A DNA stretch of 64,000 bases from Hofstenia miamia (lineage: Eukaryota; Xenacoelomorpha; Acoela; Hofsteniidae). Where the stretch lies: positions 203,646 through 267,645 of the forward strand of contig CABFPE010000344.1 of assembly GCA_900660155.1 (NCBI GenBank), written 5' to 3'. Shown here in pieces: positions 23,527-35,494 of this stretch. The first letter of the stretch is position 1, and every line of letters begins with the position of its first letter. The notes below the pieces were generated by a model, which saw nothing but the letters and a program-made list of their open reading frames with translations, had not been told where the DNA came from and did no database searches. A program made the position numbers and the translations under genes.

Positions 23527-23869
23527 TTTACTCTTAGCCAATAGCATTAATCAAAAAGCATTATCAATATGGTAAGTAGTAAAATATTTAAAAATATTAA
23601 AATAGCTTTTGAAGTTTAAGTAATTGATTAATGTGAAACTTTTGAAAAATTTTCAAAATTATATATGTAGGAAGCAATTGAAATCTTATTTTAATACTTT
23701 TCTCATATAGTTACTATTTTAACTAGATGTCTTTTAAGCAATGCCCCAATTAAGCTCATTTTAAACAAAAACGACTTTTTCTGACAGTTGTAAGATAAAT
23801 TCTGACAGCCATAAGATTATGAATTGACAGATTTAAGAACTAACCCTCCAACTAATAATGTAACCTTGG

Positions 23870-23888
23870 TGCCAATAAAACGCCTCAA
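23870..23888 (+). promoter_or_regulatory. Possible RFX X-box and CCAAT motif upstream of CCDC180
   Basis: GTAACC-TT-GGTGCC (23870-23883) has a perfect GTNRCC half-site and a 4-of-6 RGYAAC half-site with a 2-nt spacer. CCAAT follows at 23882. It lies about 190 bp before the start codon. RFX factors commonly drive cilia genes, which makes the match plausible, but a degenerate motif can occur by chance. An AG at 24045-24046 after a T-rich tract could be a 5' UTR or spliced-leader acceptor. Confidence 0.25.
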
Positions 23889-24073
23889 GGGACAACAGTA
23901 ATATAGCTGTTTGATATTCATTCATATTAAATATTATTTCGGAATTGTTTCTTGAACAAATTTAAGAAATTTGATAAATCAATTTGTTTAGTAATTTTAA
24001 TAAAATGTCATTTTTGCGTTATTAACTAATTTTACATTATTTTTAGAATTATTAATGCATCTGCATTTACCGC

Positions 24074-24133
24074 ATGAGTTCAATTAAGATTATACCCCGT
24101 GGACAAGTCTATCGACAACTCTTTGATGCTGAG
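24074..24133 (+). CDS. CCDC180: CCDC180 exon 1 (start codon, 20 codons)
   Basis: ATG followed by SSIKIIPRGQVYRQLFDAE, then a consensus donor GTAAGT at 24134, phase 0. RVYRQLFxAEVQLV is the conserved N-terminus of CCDC180. Here the second half (VQLV) lies 14.3 kb away at the start of exon 2, in the same phase. The exon is too short for ORF-based detection. Confidence 0.8.
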
Positions 24134-27100
24134 GTAAGTCACATGCAAATTTCTCTGTCCAAAATTTGCTTTTCTTATGCATAGAAATTTTTTTGTTTTT
24201 AACAACCTATTTAAAGTGGATACCATTTTGATTATGTTAATGCTGTAGAGTGTTAGTCTATGAGTTGAATTTAAAAGCCCGATTTTAATATTGAAGAAAC
24301 TACAAAACATTACAAAACAACAAATTGATGCCAAGCAATAACAGTTCTTTGCGAAAATATATTGATCTTTTAACATCGAAAATAAAATTCCGTCATTTAA
24401 ACAAAATTTCTCTAATTAGAAGAAAAGAGGTTTACCAGTTCAAGCAATATATAAGCAAATTTTTTTTACTTGAGAGTGGGTAAAGAATTAAACATCATTA
24501 ACCTCAAACATCTTTGGAATTTCATAATTTTGATAATTTCTTGAAAAAAAATTTAAACACTCATAGCTCACGTGTTCACCACAGGATAGAGAGCGTCTCC
24601 TATCTAGATCATGGTTCTGTTATGGCGTGACTTTGCTTGTTATCTTTAATCCTGATGCCGTTGGTGTTCCCTCTGAATCACCTGGTTTGGTAGGCTTATC
24701 TATACATACACGGAATCAGTTTAATTTCGGTGTTCTAAACCTTCGAATTATCTGAATGTTAGGTGTGAAGTGCATGTAAGTCTTTTTTTTGAAATCGAAA
24801 TTTTCAACGATAAATAGTCAATCTTTTCAAGTACTTCAACCATAGGAATATGCCTTAGTATATATTTTCGACAGAAAAGTTCAAAAATAGATGTGTCCAT
24901 ACTTACGATTTCCAAATTTCTTAAAAGGCTTGAAGAAATTTCTTTGAAAATGTATGAATGAACACCAGGTTGTTTTAGATTAAATTACCCATTAATTTTT
25001 TTAAAATCTGAAAAAATATTACAATAGAGAACTTCCTCCTCTTTATTTTACGTTTTGAAATTAGCCCTGCCAGAGCGATTTTTTTTATATTGGTTCTCCT
25101 TTTAAGGGTTACTTTGGTAAATATTTTGGTTTTGAAAAAGCATAGGGGCCATTTTAAGCTTTTAGTGTCAAATACTTTTTTTACAAAAAAGGCATAGAGC
25201 CCCTTTTTTAACTTTGTGGACTCACATTGTACATGTTCTGTATAGTATATTGTATATACTTTGTGTTGGCTTAGCATGGCTAATGATTGGCTAGCTTAAG
25301 CTTTGTTCATGACTTTTAACTGCTTTTTTACAAGATTTTCTTGTCTCTTAGCTTCTTCTAGATGATGAAACGTCATTAAAATTTGTGCTAAAAAGTGGAA
25401 AAGTGCTCCATAATGGATGCTGCCAAGAGTACACCAAGTAGAATGTCATACTTTCAGTTTGGGCAAGGACAACAACTGAGTGACCCTATCCACCACGATT
25501 GATCTCACGCCTGACCCTGAATCAGGCCAAATGATCTCAGAATTCAGTATATTAGACTTGGTTGACCAAGTCAACAAGACTGCCTTTATCTCACAGATAT
25601 CATGTGATGATGGTACTCCAGAGGTAGAATTGGCTGCCTTGATCAACTTCTTCTCTAAGCCCTCATCAAATACTTAGAATTCGTACTGGGATTACCATTC
25701 AAAGCAACCTCTTCAAGATGACAAGGGTTTGCCATTACCGTTTAATCCCGGTATGTATGACGGAAAAGAAGGCAATTTTGGCTCACTTATAATGAAGGTG
25801 CTTGTTTGTTTCACTGTTTCATGTGCATGTGCATCAGAAAGCAGGTTCAAGGAATAATTCTCCGATTGGCATCACAAGAAGAGAGTGTCCAAACATGAGG
25901 AAAGTGTGCATCACAATGCTCAGTCTAAGCTCATATGATGCAATCTTCAAATACATGGTCACAGGAATGAGGATGCCTATTACCTGATGGGATGTTGAGT
26001 AAGCATGATTTAACCCTCAGAGATCACCTAATTGATGTTCCACTAAGAAGTAAGAAAGCCTCGAAAAAAGTCACTCAAGAAATCCGGTTCTGTCGGAGTG
26101 TGAGAATGAGGAAAAGTGGTTACTTTTATGAGTAATAATTTTGGGTATATAGTCCTAAAATTTTATAGAAACAGCTGAAGCACTATCTTGTTAAGCAAGT
26201 GAAGGATGCTGTAATTTACTCACTTCAGGTAGATTCCACACAAGACGTTGCTGCCAAGGAACAATGTGTCATTGTATTAAGGTACATTGATTGTTCATCA
26301 GATTCTCTCAGGTAGTTTATTTTAGCTCTCAAGCCCCTCCCTAAAAAGCAGAAGATTACTTTGTGATGGTAATAGATGAGGAAAGTGGTCTGGCCTTGGC
26401 AAATTGCATCTCTTCAGCTTTTGCTGGTGCTGCAAATATGAGAGGAAGTCAAAGTGGGCTCATAGCATTAATAAAAGGGAAAACCACAGCATGTGTTTAC
26501 ATGGTGCTTCTCACACATGCTAAACCTGGTCATTGTAGAAACCACGCCATCTTTACTTGCTTCAATATGGCTGTTTAGTCTTCTCCAGGAAGTATCAAAA
26601 TTCTTCAGAGATTCTGCTAAGCAGATGAAGCAATGGGCAGATCGAAAAATGCTAGTGGCTGGCCCTTATAAGCTGAAAAAGTTGAACATGATCAGCCAGC
26701 GAAATGGGGTGCATGTGCTAGAAGTCTGCTTCAGCTATACAGCCATTTTCATTGGTCAGAAATGACAAATGCGGGTAAATCAAATGCATTATTGATAGAT
26801 GTTATGCAAGTGCTTGATTGGTATTCCAGAGAATGATTACTTTTATGTGAAATCAAGGGACGATGCCAGGAATATATTGCAGAACTTCCTCAAATATGAT
26901 ACCACTTTGACTGCATTCACCTTAATGAAAATTTTTGAACTCAGCTTGAAAATTTCAAACTATCTTCAGACGGCAGAAATGGACTTATCCCAAGCAGTGA
27001 TTATTATTGACGACCTTGAGTGCTGTATTTTTGGCACTAGTCGTGGTTGAACAGAAGTTGTTGCAAAAGGTAATTATTTCATATTGGAAGTATTGATAGA

Positions 27101-30100
27101 GAGTTAATGAAAACCGATATTTCACGATGCAGAAATAAGCCAGTTTGCCCTATGCGTAATTTCAAAGTAAATGTGCATAACATCATAACGGAGAGGATAT
27201 TTACAAGCCTTTAATCTCATTACAGTGCCCATTGTGATTTGGTCACATTTGATCCAAGATCTTTCCCTTCTATAGTTGAACGTGGATTAGATAACTACAG
27301 TTGTGTAGTGTTAGCCAATGTTGTCCCCGTCCTTTCTTCTTCTTAGCTGAAAATTGAAATGTTAAATCTAGCTCACTGTTGGAGTAAGCTTTGCTTAAAG
27401 TTAGATAAAAAATTCAGATTATTCTGTGACAGTGACGACTAAGATGTAACCAAAGTGCAAGATGAATGTGAGACTTGGAAAATTATATTCGCAATTACCC
27501 ACCGCAGCCATACTGTTCAAAGCATATGTATTGCCGTTCCCGTTTCACATGTGATCTTCTTGTGTTACAGAAATATATATTGATGAGTCCCACTTACAAG
27601 ATTGCAGCTAGTTTCTACAGATATCTGCTAATGCTTTCCATCACAACTATATGTTGTGAGCATGCGTTTTCTAAATTGAGGATTGTCAAGAATAGACTGA
27701 GAAATACTCTAACAAATCACAATTTGGAGGAACTTTTCCTTCTAAATATTGAGTCCACAAACCATGCTGTTGCTCATCCCGATTTATTCAATCAGGACCA
27801 CATCATTGAGTGTCTGATGTTTTCACCATTCTTTTTGTTCTTAATTTGAGTAGAACGTTCTTTGAATGTGAAAATGTTTGTTATTTTGAAAATTATAGTT
27901 CTTTTTTTAAAGAAAATTTCCATTTAAATATGTTCTTTTTCCTATTTCGTGATTACTGGCAAATACATGTAAAGAAGAGCTTTTTAAAAAGCTTCGATTT
28001 TTCGCTTTAGGCCTCCCGTATTTTTTTGGTTTAGACATCTCAATTTTTTAAAAAAACATTCTTAAAAAATCAAGAATTGTAGTGCCCCTAACCGTGTTCT
28101 ATCAAAAATGCAATATTAACACCAGCTACTAACATGTACGTCCTTTTTTTCTGTTGAAGTGGTCACAAAGGGCCCAATATTTACGATTTTCCAGGGTCCC
28201 AAAATCTGTCAGCAACCCTTGTCTGCTTCCACTCTCTCCTCTTCCAGAGCAAGTGGAATCCCCCTGCTGGCGTGGGCGATTTAACTGAACTGCATGGAAC
28301 TTCCTGTCTCTCAATATTGTCATCATTCCCCTGATTTTGGCCAATATCTGAATCAACTTTAAATTCATCAGCTGTTTCTGATCCTTTATTCCATTCCTGA
28401 GAACTTGGAAGCTACCGAAGGATAGCTTTAACCTGAAATTTTGGAATTCGTTAGACCATTCAGGTTCTGTAAATCTGTTATAGATACAGTATTTTGCCGG
28501 CCATTAGGATATTCAACTTTCGCGACCCTTCCATTGATAGCATCTAAAACCTTTACTTTAAAGACGAGCGGATCCTGCTTGTTCCTGACATAATTCCTCA
28601 AGTACACGTAATTACCAGAAAGATATCCACTCGGGAATATTAATATAATTCATGTCCTTTCTCTCAAAATTGAAAAATCTGTCATGCGGCGTGCGATTAG
28701 TGGCGGTGCACAGCAACTTTTGCGAAGCTGACAAAGCATCTTTTAGAACCTCTTCCCATCGGTTTTGAGGTCAACTTCGTGACTCAAGCAAGCATGACAC
28801 AGCCTTCCAAATGATGCCGCTATACTTCTCATTCTGGCAATTTCTCTGCCACCGACTGAGTTCGTCCTCGAGAAAAACGCCACTGGGCGGCCATTTTGTA
28901 TTAACGTTGAGCCGATTGCGCATCAGTTTCTAGGACCAGTGGGCCCGATGTTTGATTGGGAATCAATCGAATTGCGAATTGCTACTTTTATTTTCTGCTT
29001 TAGTAACTCTATTGTGATGACAACGGAAATGCCGATTGCCTCGGTGCATCTAAAAGACGTCGGAAAATTTCGAAATCAGTTTAGCATTGTAAGAAAAAAT
29101 CCTATGAGTCTCTGCAACTTTCGAGTGGTATCTGGAATAAGAAAATTCATTAGAGATTTCAGCCGTTCAGGGTCTGGACCCATTGGATATATGCTCTAGA
29201 AATATGCCCTAGTATTGAACTAGACCGTAATTTAAAAGCACATTTGGCCAACTTTAGGGTGATCCCTTCTCTTGGCTGCATCTAAAATGACTTAACTCCA
29301 GCATCGTGCTCCTCTTCAGAATAGCCGCCAATTATGACATCATCTAGAAATGGGTATGATTCTTTCAAATCATTTCGTGAAATAAATTCATTCATTATCC
29401 GCTGAAATGCAGGGACAGCATTAGTGACTCCAAACGGAATCCTGGTTAATTGATACAATTTGCCACGTGCCTCAAATGCTGTAAATAGCTTGTCTTGTTC
29501 TTTAATCACAACTTGATGATATGCGGACATTAAATCAATTTTCGAGAAATATTTATTCTTGGCTGTCCCATTTATAAGAAATGTGTACACATCGAGGCAT
29601 GTAAAGCGGTTTACTGTCTGCGAATAGTCTATGGCCATTCTTCTTTTCTGTCCGTGTACCACAAAAGATTGTGCCCTCCACGATGACGTAGGAGGCTCTA
29701 TAATCGTCTCTTTTAGCATATGCTTAATCTCATTCTTTATGAAACATATATCTGCTGGCTTTGGGCTACAGGTTTCGCTGAATACACACTGTCACCAAAA
29801 ATAGGAAGGGGCCCAATATTCATGGTTGGAAACTCGTTTGCAATAACTGCTAGTTGCGACACTGTTAACTCATATCTCTTACCACCTTAATTTAATTTAA
29901 CTGGCTGATGCTGCGATAAAACATCTAACCTAATAATGAAATCGGCAATTAATGAAATGAAGGCACTACAGAAAAAGACACACTATCGTAGAAATCGCGT
30001 AACTGAACAAGTGATTCGCACACGCCCATAATATACATTTGCTAATCGAGTAAAAGAAGAAGACTTGCGAATTGGTAATCGCATCTGGTTGCATAGCAAT

Positions 30101-33100
30101 GACTTGATAAATGAATTTGTTGCTCCCGGATCGATAAGAGCTTTCACTTCCGTGTCCTGTTCGCCAATATAAATTGTTTCGTATATCCACCCTTTACCTG
30201 AAACACTTGACAGATCGACAGCACAAAGTATTCCAGACTGCGGTGTTGGAGCTAATGCATCTAATGAAACAATATGACCATTGTCACCCGTTGCTAGTGC
30301 TGCCGCTGACGATTGGCAGACAGCCACCCAATGTTCTTTTTTGTTGCACTTGAGGCAACTACTATTCTTCACTGGACACTTGCCTCGAGGGTGACTCCTT
30401 AGATCACAAAAAATGCACTTTTGGGTTAAGGCTGCTGCTTAAAATTACCCTGGTGATATCGTCTGTCTCCTACAGCAGCTAGACTACTGCAATCAATGGC
30501 AGTAGCAGAAAGTTTTGGCTGAAATGCTTTGCTAGTTCCACCAAAAGACTGAAAAATAAGTCGATAGCTCTATGGTGTTAGCAAGAGATAACGTCCTTAT
30601 CCAAAAATGCGTCAGCGTTTGCCAATTGTTGTCATGTGTAGCGCTGGTATGTTTTAAGCACAACCTGTTTAAAACATGTTTTAAACACTGTTTTTGGGTT
30701 TCTTCCATTCGTACTTTCATCACGATTTTCTACCTCAAACCCGTAAAACTTGCAAACTTGCGTTTTGTTTAAGGCATGCAACCAACAATAAATGTTGATA
30801 ATTCAATGTTATATATATTATATTGATCGAAATTATGTTTCCATTGCACCAGAATTTAAATGGTTCCAGTCCATGGAGCTCTGGACACAAGAAGATGACA
30901 CCATAATTTTTATAAAAAAACACACAAAGAAACATTGATGCAACCTGTAATTTACGATTTTAAACAATAAATTTACATGAATACATGCATATAAAACAAA
31001 TAAAAATATGTATAATCTATATTATAAATGCTTAAACATACAAATATTAAAATCAAAATATATGAAAGAAAACAAAATTATGATCCATTACTATTTAGCT
31101 TTTGTAGAATTTTGGAAGAACCAGAATATTGATATCCATGACAAAATGTATTGCATAAGGCTCTGGAAATTCTATCCAAAGGGCTTAACAATAATTGTTC
31201 ACTGAAATTACATTCAAATGCAACCACTGCCAAAAGTCGTTGAATGAAAGAAGATAAAAATTGATTGAATTTCTCCACTGGCATATCACAGTATATACAG
31301 TCTGTCAAGCAATTATTTTCAATATTAATATCAATATCACTGATCAACTGAGCTATGTTGTGCATGAAAGAAGTATTCACCTGATTGACTGAAATGTAGT
31401 AATTTGCACCACATGATTGTCGGTAGACTACAAATTGTTTTTCAAGAGGGTCTGTCTGAAAATCTCAAAGCATTACGTATTTAAAACCTTTATTTAATAA
31501 AAAGCCATAAGAGTTCTGTACAAAACAAAGCTCGTCTCTTCAGTTAGAGATTTCACTCTACATCTGTTACTATGTGATGCCATTCCACGAAATTTTAGCG
31601 CTGTTTCTTTCAAAAATTGCAGTCTTTCATCATCTATAGAGGAAATTACATTTCTATATGCATCATATTTTCTCACACCAATGTTTGGTGACTTCACGTT
31701 GCTTATTTTAAAAACATTTGTAACTGTTTCAACAAATCTACTCGTATTATACGGAGAACACATATTCAGAACAGCAACAGTTTTCTCATCAAATACCTTA
31801 AAAGCTAAGGATACTTTTTGCCTATCAAGTGTAGAAGGAGTCTGTGATCTTTGAGTTAAGTTTGAACATTTGATAGTATTTTGACATTCTTGTTTACAGG
31901 CATGTACTAAATCACTCCAGTTACAGTCTTTGTTATTAAAAATTAATGTCTTAGTTTTTTCCGTATACCAGTTGTTACGAGTAGATTTTAATAAGTGAGG
32001 TAAATCAATGAGACGAAACCACTTCTTGCTTTCATCTACAGGATTCCCAGAGAGCCATGGAGTTCCATTATCGTATTTCGGAAACAATTTATAAAAATTG
32101 TTATTAATACGACAGTTGCCAGTAATACAGCCAATGACATTAGCTCCTGATTCCATTAAGTATTTGGTTATGTTTAAGCATTGGTGTAAAACACGACTCT
32201 CACGATCTGCTCGCGTTTTCCTAAACATATTTTTTTGCAAGAAAAACATTGCATGTATTTTCAACATTTATATGGATATCATAGCAGCACATAAAACATA
32301 TTGCAATGTTGCGCAGCTCTTTGTATGTATGTTTATTTTTACACATTGTTTTCTAAAAATATAAACTAAAGAAATATAACCAGTCAAATAAGTCTATTTA
32401 TTTTCTATTAGAGTATTCCTATCAATAAGTACCGAATGGGCCGATTTCCTTTTGCCTCATATTCGGTCAGGCGCGTTTGAAAACAAAATTCGGCAAATTT
32501 TGAGCAGTAAATATGATCGTGTATTTAAATCAAATTTTTGGATATGAGAATAAATGTATGAGGATATAGGGTCTTAAAAATAACACTCGCTCCTACAGAT
32601 AGAGGATGACTTCATTTCATGATGCTTTAAATCCCTACCTATTAAAAATTGATACCTATTTCGAAGAGGTAACTTAGATAAATAACTACGTATTAATAAG
32701 CCATTTGTAATGGAACCAATAGACAAAATAAACGAACTTTTAAGCATCAAAATATATGAAATAATAAAAATTTCTAAAAAAGTCTTGTAAATACCACTTT
32801 TAAAGCTTGTAAATATTTATTTTGGCAAATACTTCTACATGTATACGTATTTAGTCCTAAAAAAATTTGAAAAACACACAGCTCAAATCATATATTTAAT
32901 AAATGCAATGTTAAAAATCCGAAAATTGTAAAAAAAATAATTTCACATTTTATATTCAATTCATTTAATATCTAAGATAGGTCCAAATTGCATGCATTTG
33001 TTGGGCCCATTAAAGGCTCGTTTTGTCAGCGCCGCCCATAAATTTACGCCCCATGACCAGCCCTTCCCGCCTCGGTCCGTGGACTCTGCTGCTAACGATT

Positions 33101-35454
33101 AATTTTTAATCTAAACTTCAAAAATGAAAAAATTAATTTTAATATTTCATAAGTTTATTTTTAACAGAAAAATATAATACTTGGCTACATACAAATATTA
33201 ATGACACATTATTATTTCTTGATACTCATTTTGATACCTAGTATTTTGTTGAACTTGCTTAGAGCATAAGGCAACGTCTTTAATCGATGTGGAGGTTTAT
33301 CAAACGTACACGACTCTTCTTCTTTATAGTTTTCATTGATAAATTCCAGTGACATCTACAAAGCACTATATGTTTAGGAAATGTTGTAAAAACCCTTGAA
33401 ATAGCATTTATCAATCTCTTTCTTTCGGTAATATCAGAGGGTAATCGATAAAATACACAGCCGTATTTATCATACCCGCATTTGCATAACGGAGCAGCAC
33501 ATTCATTCGGCATTTTTTACTGCATGCAGACGTAATGCGTATAGGTAAAAGTGAATTACGCCAACTAGCGGTAAAATTAAACCATCTACACATTTTTTGT
33601 ATCCAAACGGTGTCATCTCCTTGTATCCAGAGCTCCATGCTTTGGGCGAATTTTATCAGACCTTGTGCCTGATGCAAGACCATCTCGAAGGAGCATGTTC
33701 TTGTGAGCTTGTATTTCTAGTTCTCCACATTCGCAATGTTCAACTCACAGACGTAAACGCTTCATAAATTCGGTAATGCTGTCGTCGTCCCGTTGTTTAC
33801 ACAACAGCACTTTTTGACGGGCACATAAGACACGACTTAGTTTCTTAAACTGTGAATCTAATACAGCCAAAGCACCATTAAAAAATTGTTGTGTTCTCTA
33901 AAATAGCGAATAGGTCAGATCCTGCATAGGAACGGAGGAATGTCAGCTTTTGTGAATCTGTAACTTTGTTTATTGCCAATCTATCCACAAAACATTGCTT
34001 CCACCGTGTCCACTTGAAATTCATCTTGCTGAATAAAATTCTTGTATGGCTCAGGTAAAACAACATGTTCTTTAAGGTTTTATTCAACAAGATTTGAAAA
34101 AACATAAACACTAAATAAATGCCTAAAAACATTTATGATATAAAACAACACATAACACAACATAACAATGATCACTGACTTGCGCAGTCTAACTGTTCAA
34201 AGAAATGCTTAGGGTTAGCTGATACCCCTTGGGATTAAAAAATCATGATTATCTGAGTCTGAATTACTGCGAATAACTTTAATGAATTTTAAGAAATCGG
34301 AATTTTCATCATAAAATAACTTGTGTTTTCAAATACCTAAGTTAATGCAATTTTGTACAAATTTTCACCATTTCATGGGTGCACACTCACTAACAATTTG
34401 CAAATTTAGAGAAAAGCGTATGAAAATTTGGGAAAAACGGCTTGTTCTTTTAAAAATCCCACAATCTCTTTAGTGATAATCACTACATGCCATTCTTGAA
34501 AAATGCTTAAGCTTTGCTTGGGCTGGTAAATTTTTTTCAGGCACGAACGTTTTTTATTCAATCTAGCAGAATTTACAGATTTAATGTTTCTTTAGAAAAT
34601 AGTTGTTCAAGCTACTAGTAACCAGTTTGAACTTCAATTACATAATATGCTGTCAAAAATCAAAACAAGAATTGACTTGCTTCTGGCCTCAATCATGTTT
34701 CATGGAAAACGATTTCTTGGAAAGAAGTAGTTTTCAATATGGAATCTGGCAAAACATTCTGCTTGCTGCATTATGCTAAATTTGCACGCATGTTATACGT
34801 TTTGACAAGGTCAAGAAAAAGAAAATAAATATTTGCAAATAATTACTTTGAATTATGAACTATAAAACGCTGCAACAGTTGTCATGAGTCAAAATATTGG
34901 CTAATTCAAGAAAGTTTAAAAATTTGTACATGCTAGAATATTCTTGGTTCAATGTTGTTAAGTTAACTACTCATCCTTAGGGGCAGACTCCATTTCGGAA
35001 GAAAACTGAATTGCTAGCTTCCTCATTCAAATTTGAAAGAATGTAATACATTTGCTTGATGTGATTGTGAAAATGTCTTGTTAATATATAGTATTTCGGG
35101 AAGACATTTTCAACATTTATTGGTCTTTTCTGGCTTTTCTGAAATACCTTAATCATATTCTTTAAAAGATGATGTATGCATGTCCGCGCTTTATTTCCTG
35201 TACAAAACAAAAAAGTTCTTGGCAAGAAGGAAAATGACAATTACTATTGCAGCTGCGGGCAAGTTTTGCACAAAACGTAAGTATATGCAGTATATACAAA
35301 TGACTTCTAGAAGTGTACTGAATCAACCTTTGGAATTGATATTTTGCACCTTGTCTTTGATTTTGAATGTGGAATATCGTTATAAAGCACATGTTTGGTT
35401 TTTCAATTGTGACAATGTTTCTCAACGAATGCACGATTAACTTGTCCAACNTCG

Positions 35455-35494
<40 letters not shown>

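Larger units (their letters stand above)
21480..23866. mobile_element. Long-armed foldback/TIR element ending beside the CCDC180 promoter
   Basis: The left arm 21480-21960 is the inverted counterpart of 23225-23866, with the right arm interrupted by a palindromic MITE (23346-23526). Outer ends read AACTAAGTTTGGTACTTAAA and, inverted, TAGTTGGAGGGTTAGTTCTT. Inner parts of both arms are arrays of TTCGTA/ACGAAC repeats (AAATATAAGTTCGTA and similar). The middle holds (TA)n tracts and a SINE. No transposase is present, so it is non-autonomous. Confidence 0.65.
30872..33639 (-). mobile_element. P-element-like (THAP9-type) DNA transposon with 31-bp TIRs
   Basis: Inverted 31-bp ends (30872-30902 and 33609-33639) match at 29 positions and start CATGGAGCTCTGGA. 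Thirty-one bp is the canonical P-element TIR length, and P elements also begin with CATG. The element is 2768 bp, close to the usual 2.9 kb. Inside are an N-terminal THAP finger and a P-type transposase core, both on the minus strand. No clear 8-bp target duplication was found (TTCCAGTC versus CTTTGGGC), which suggests age. It sits between gag and protease of the gypsy fossil. Confidence 0.75.
28129..34130 (-). pseudogene. Ty3/gypsy gag-pol fossil, split by a P-like element
   Basis: Minus-strand order is gag (about 34130-33650), then a P-like insertion (33639-30872), then nucleocapsid zinc knuckle and retropepsin (about 30450-29983), reverse transcriptase (29719-29282) and integrase C-terminal part (about 28800-28129, with a TPHDRFFNF-type motif). 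Part of the RNase H and integrase core region appears missing. The element is clearly broken, with several interruptions plus the insertion, and looks old. No LTRs were assigned. It lies in CCDC180 intron 1, antisense to the gene. Confidence 0.75.

Noticed and set aside
25143-28091. TAGGGGC / GCCCCTA as terminal repeats of the hAT
   Set aside because: The match is only about 7 bp, with no 8-bp target duplication at either side; not strong enough to set borders.
33411-33683. 90-residue frame on the minus strand containing SMELWIQGDDTV
   Set aside because: It overlaps the THAP frame and spans the P-like TIR; the same peptide-like string at 30862-30902 on the other strand comes from the inverted TIR, not from a gene.
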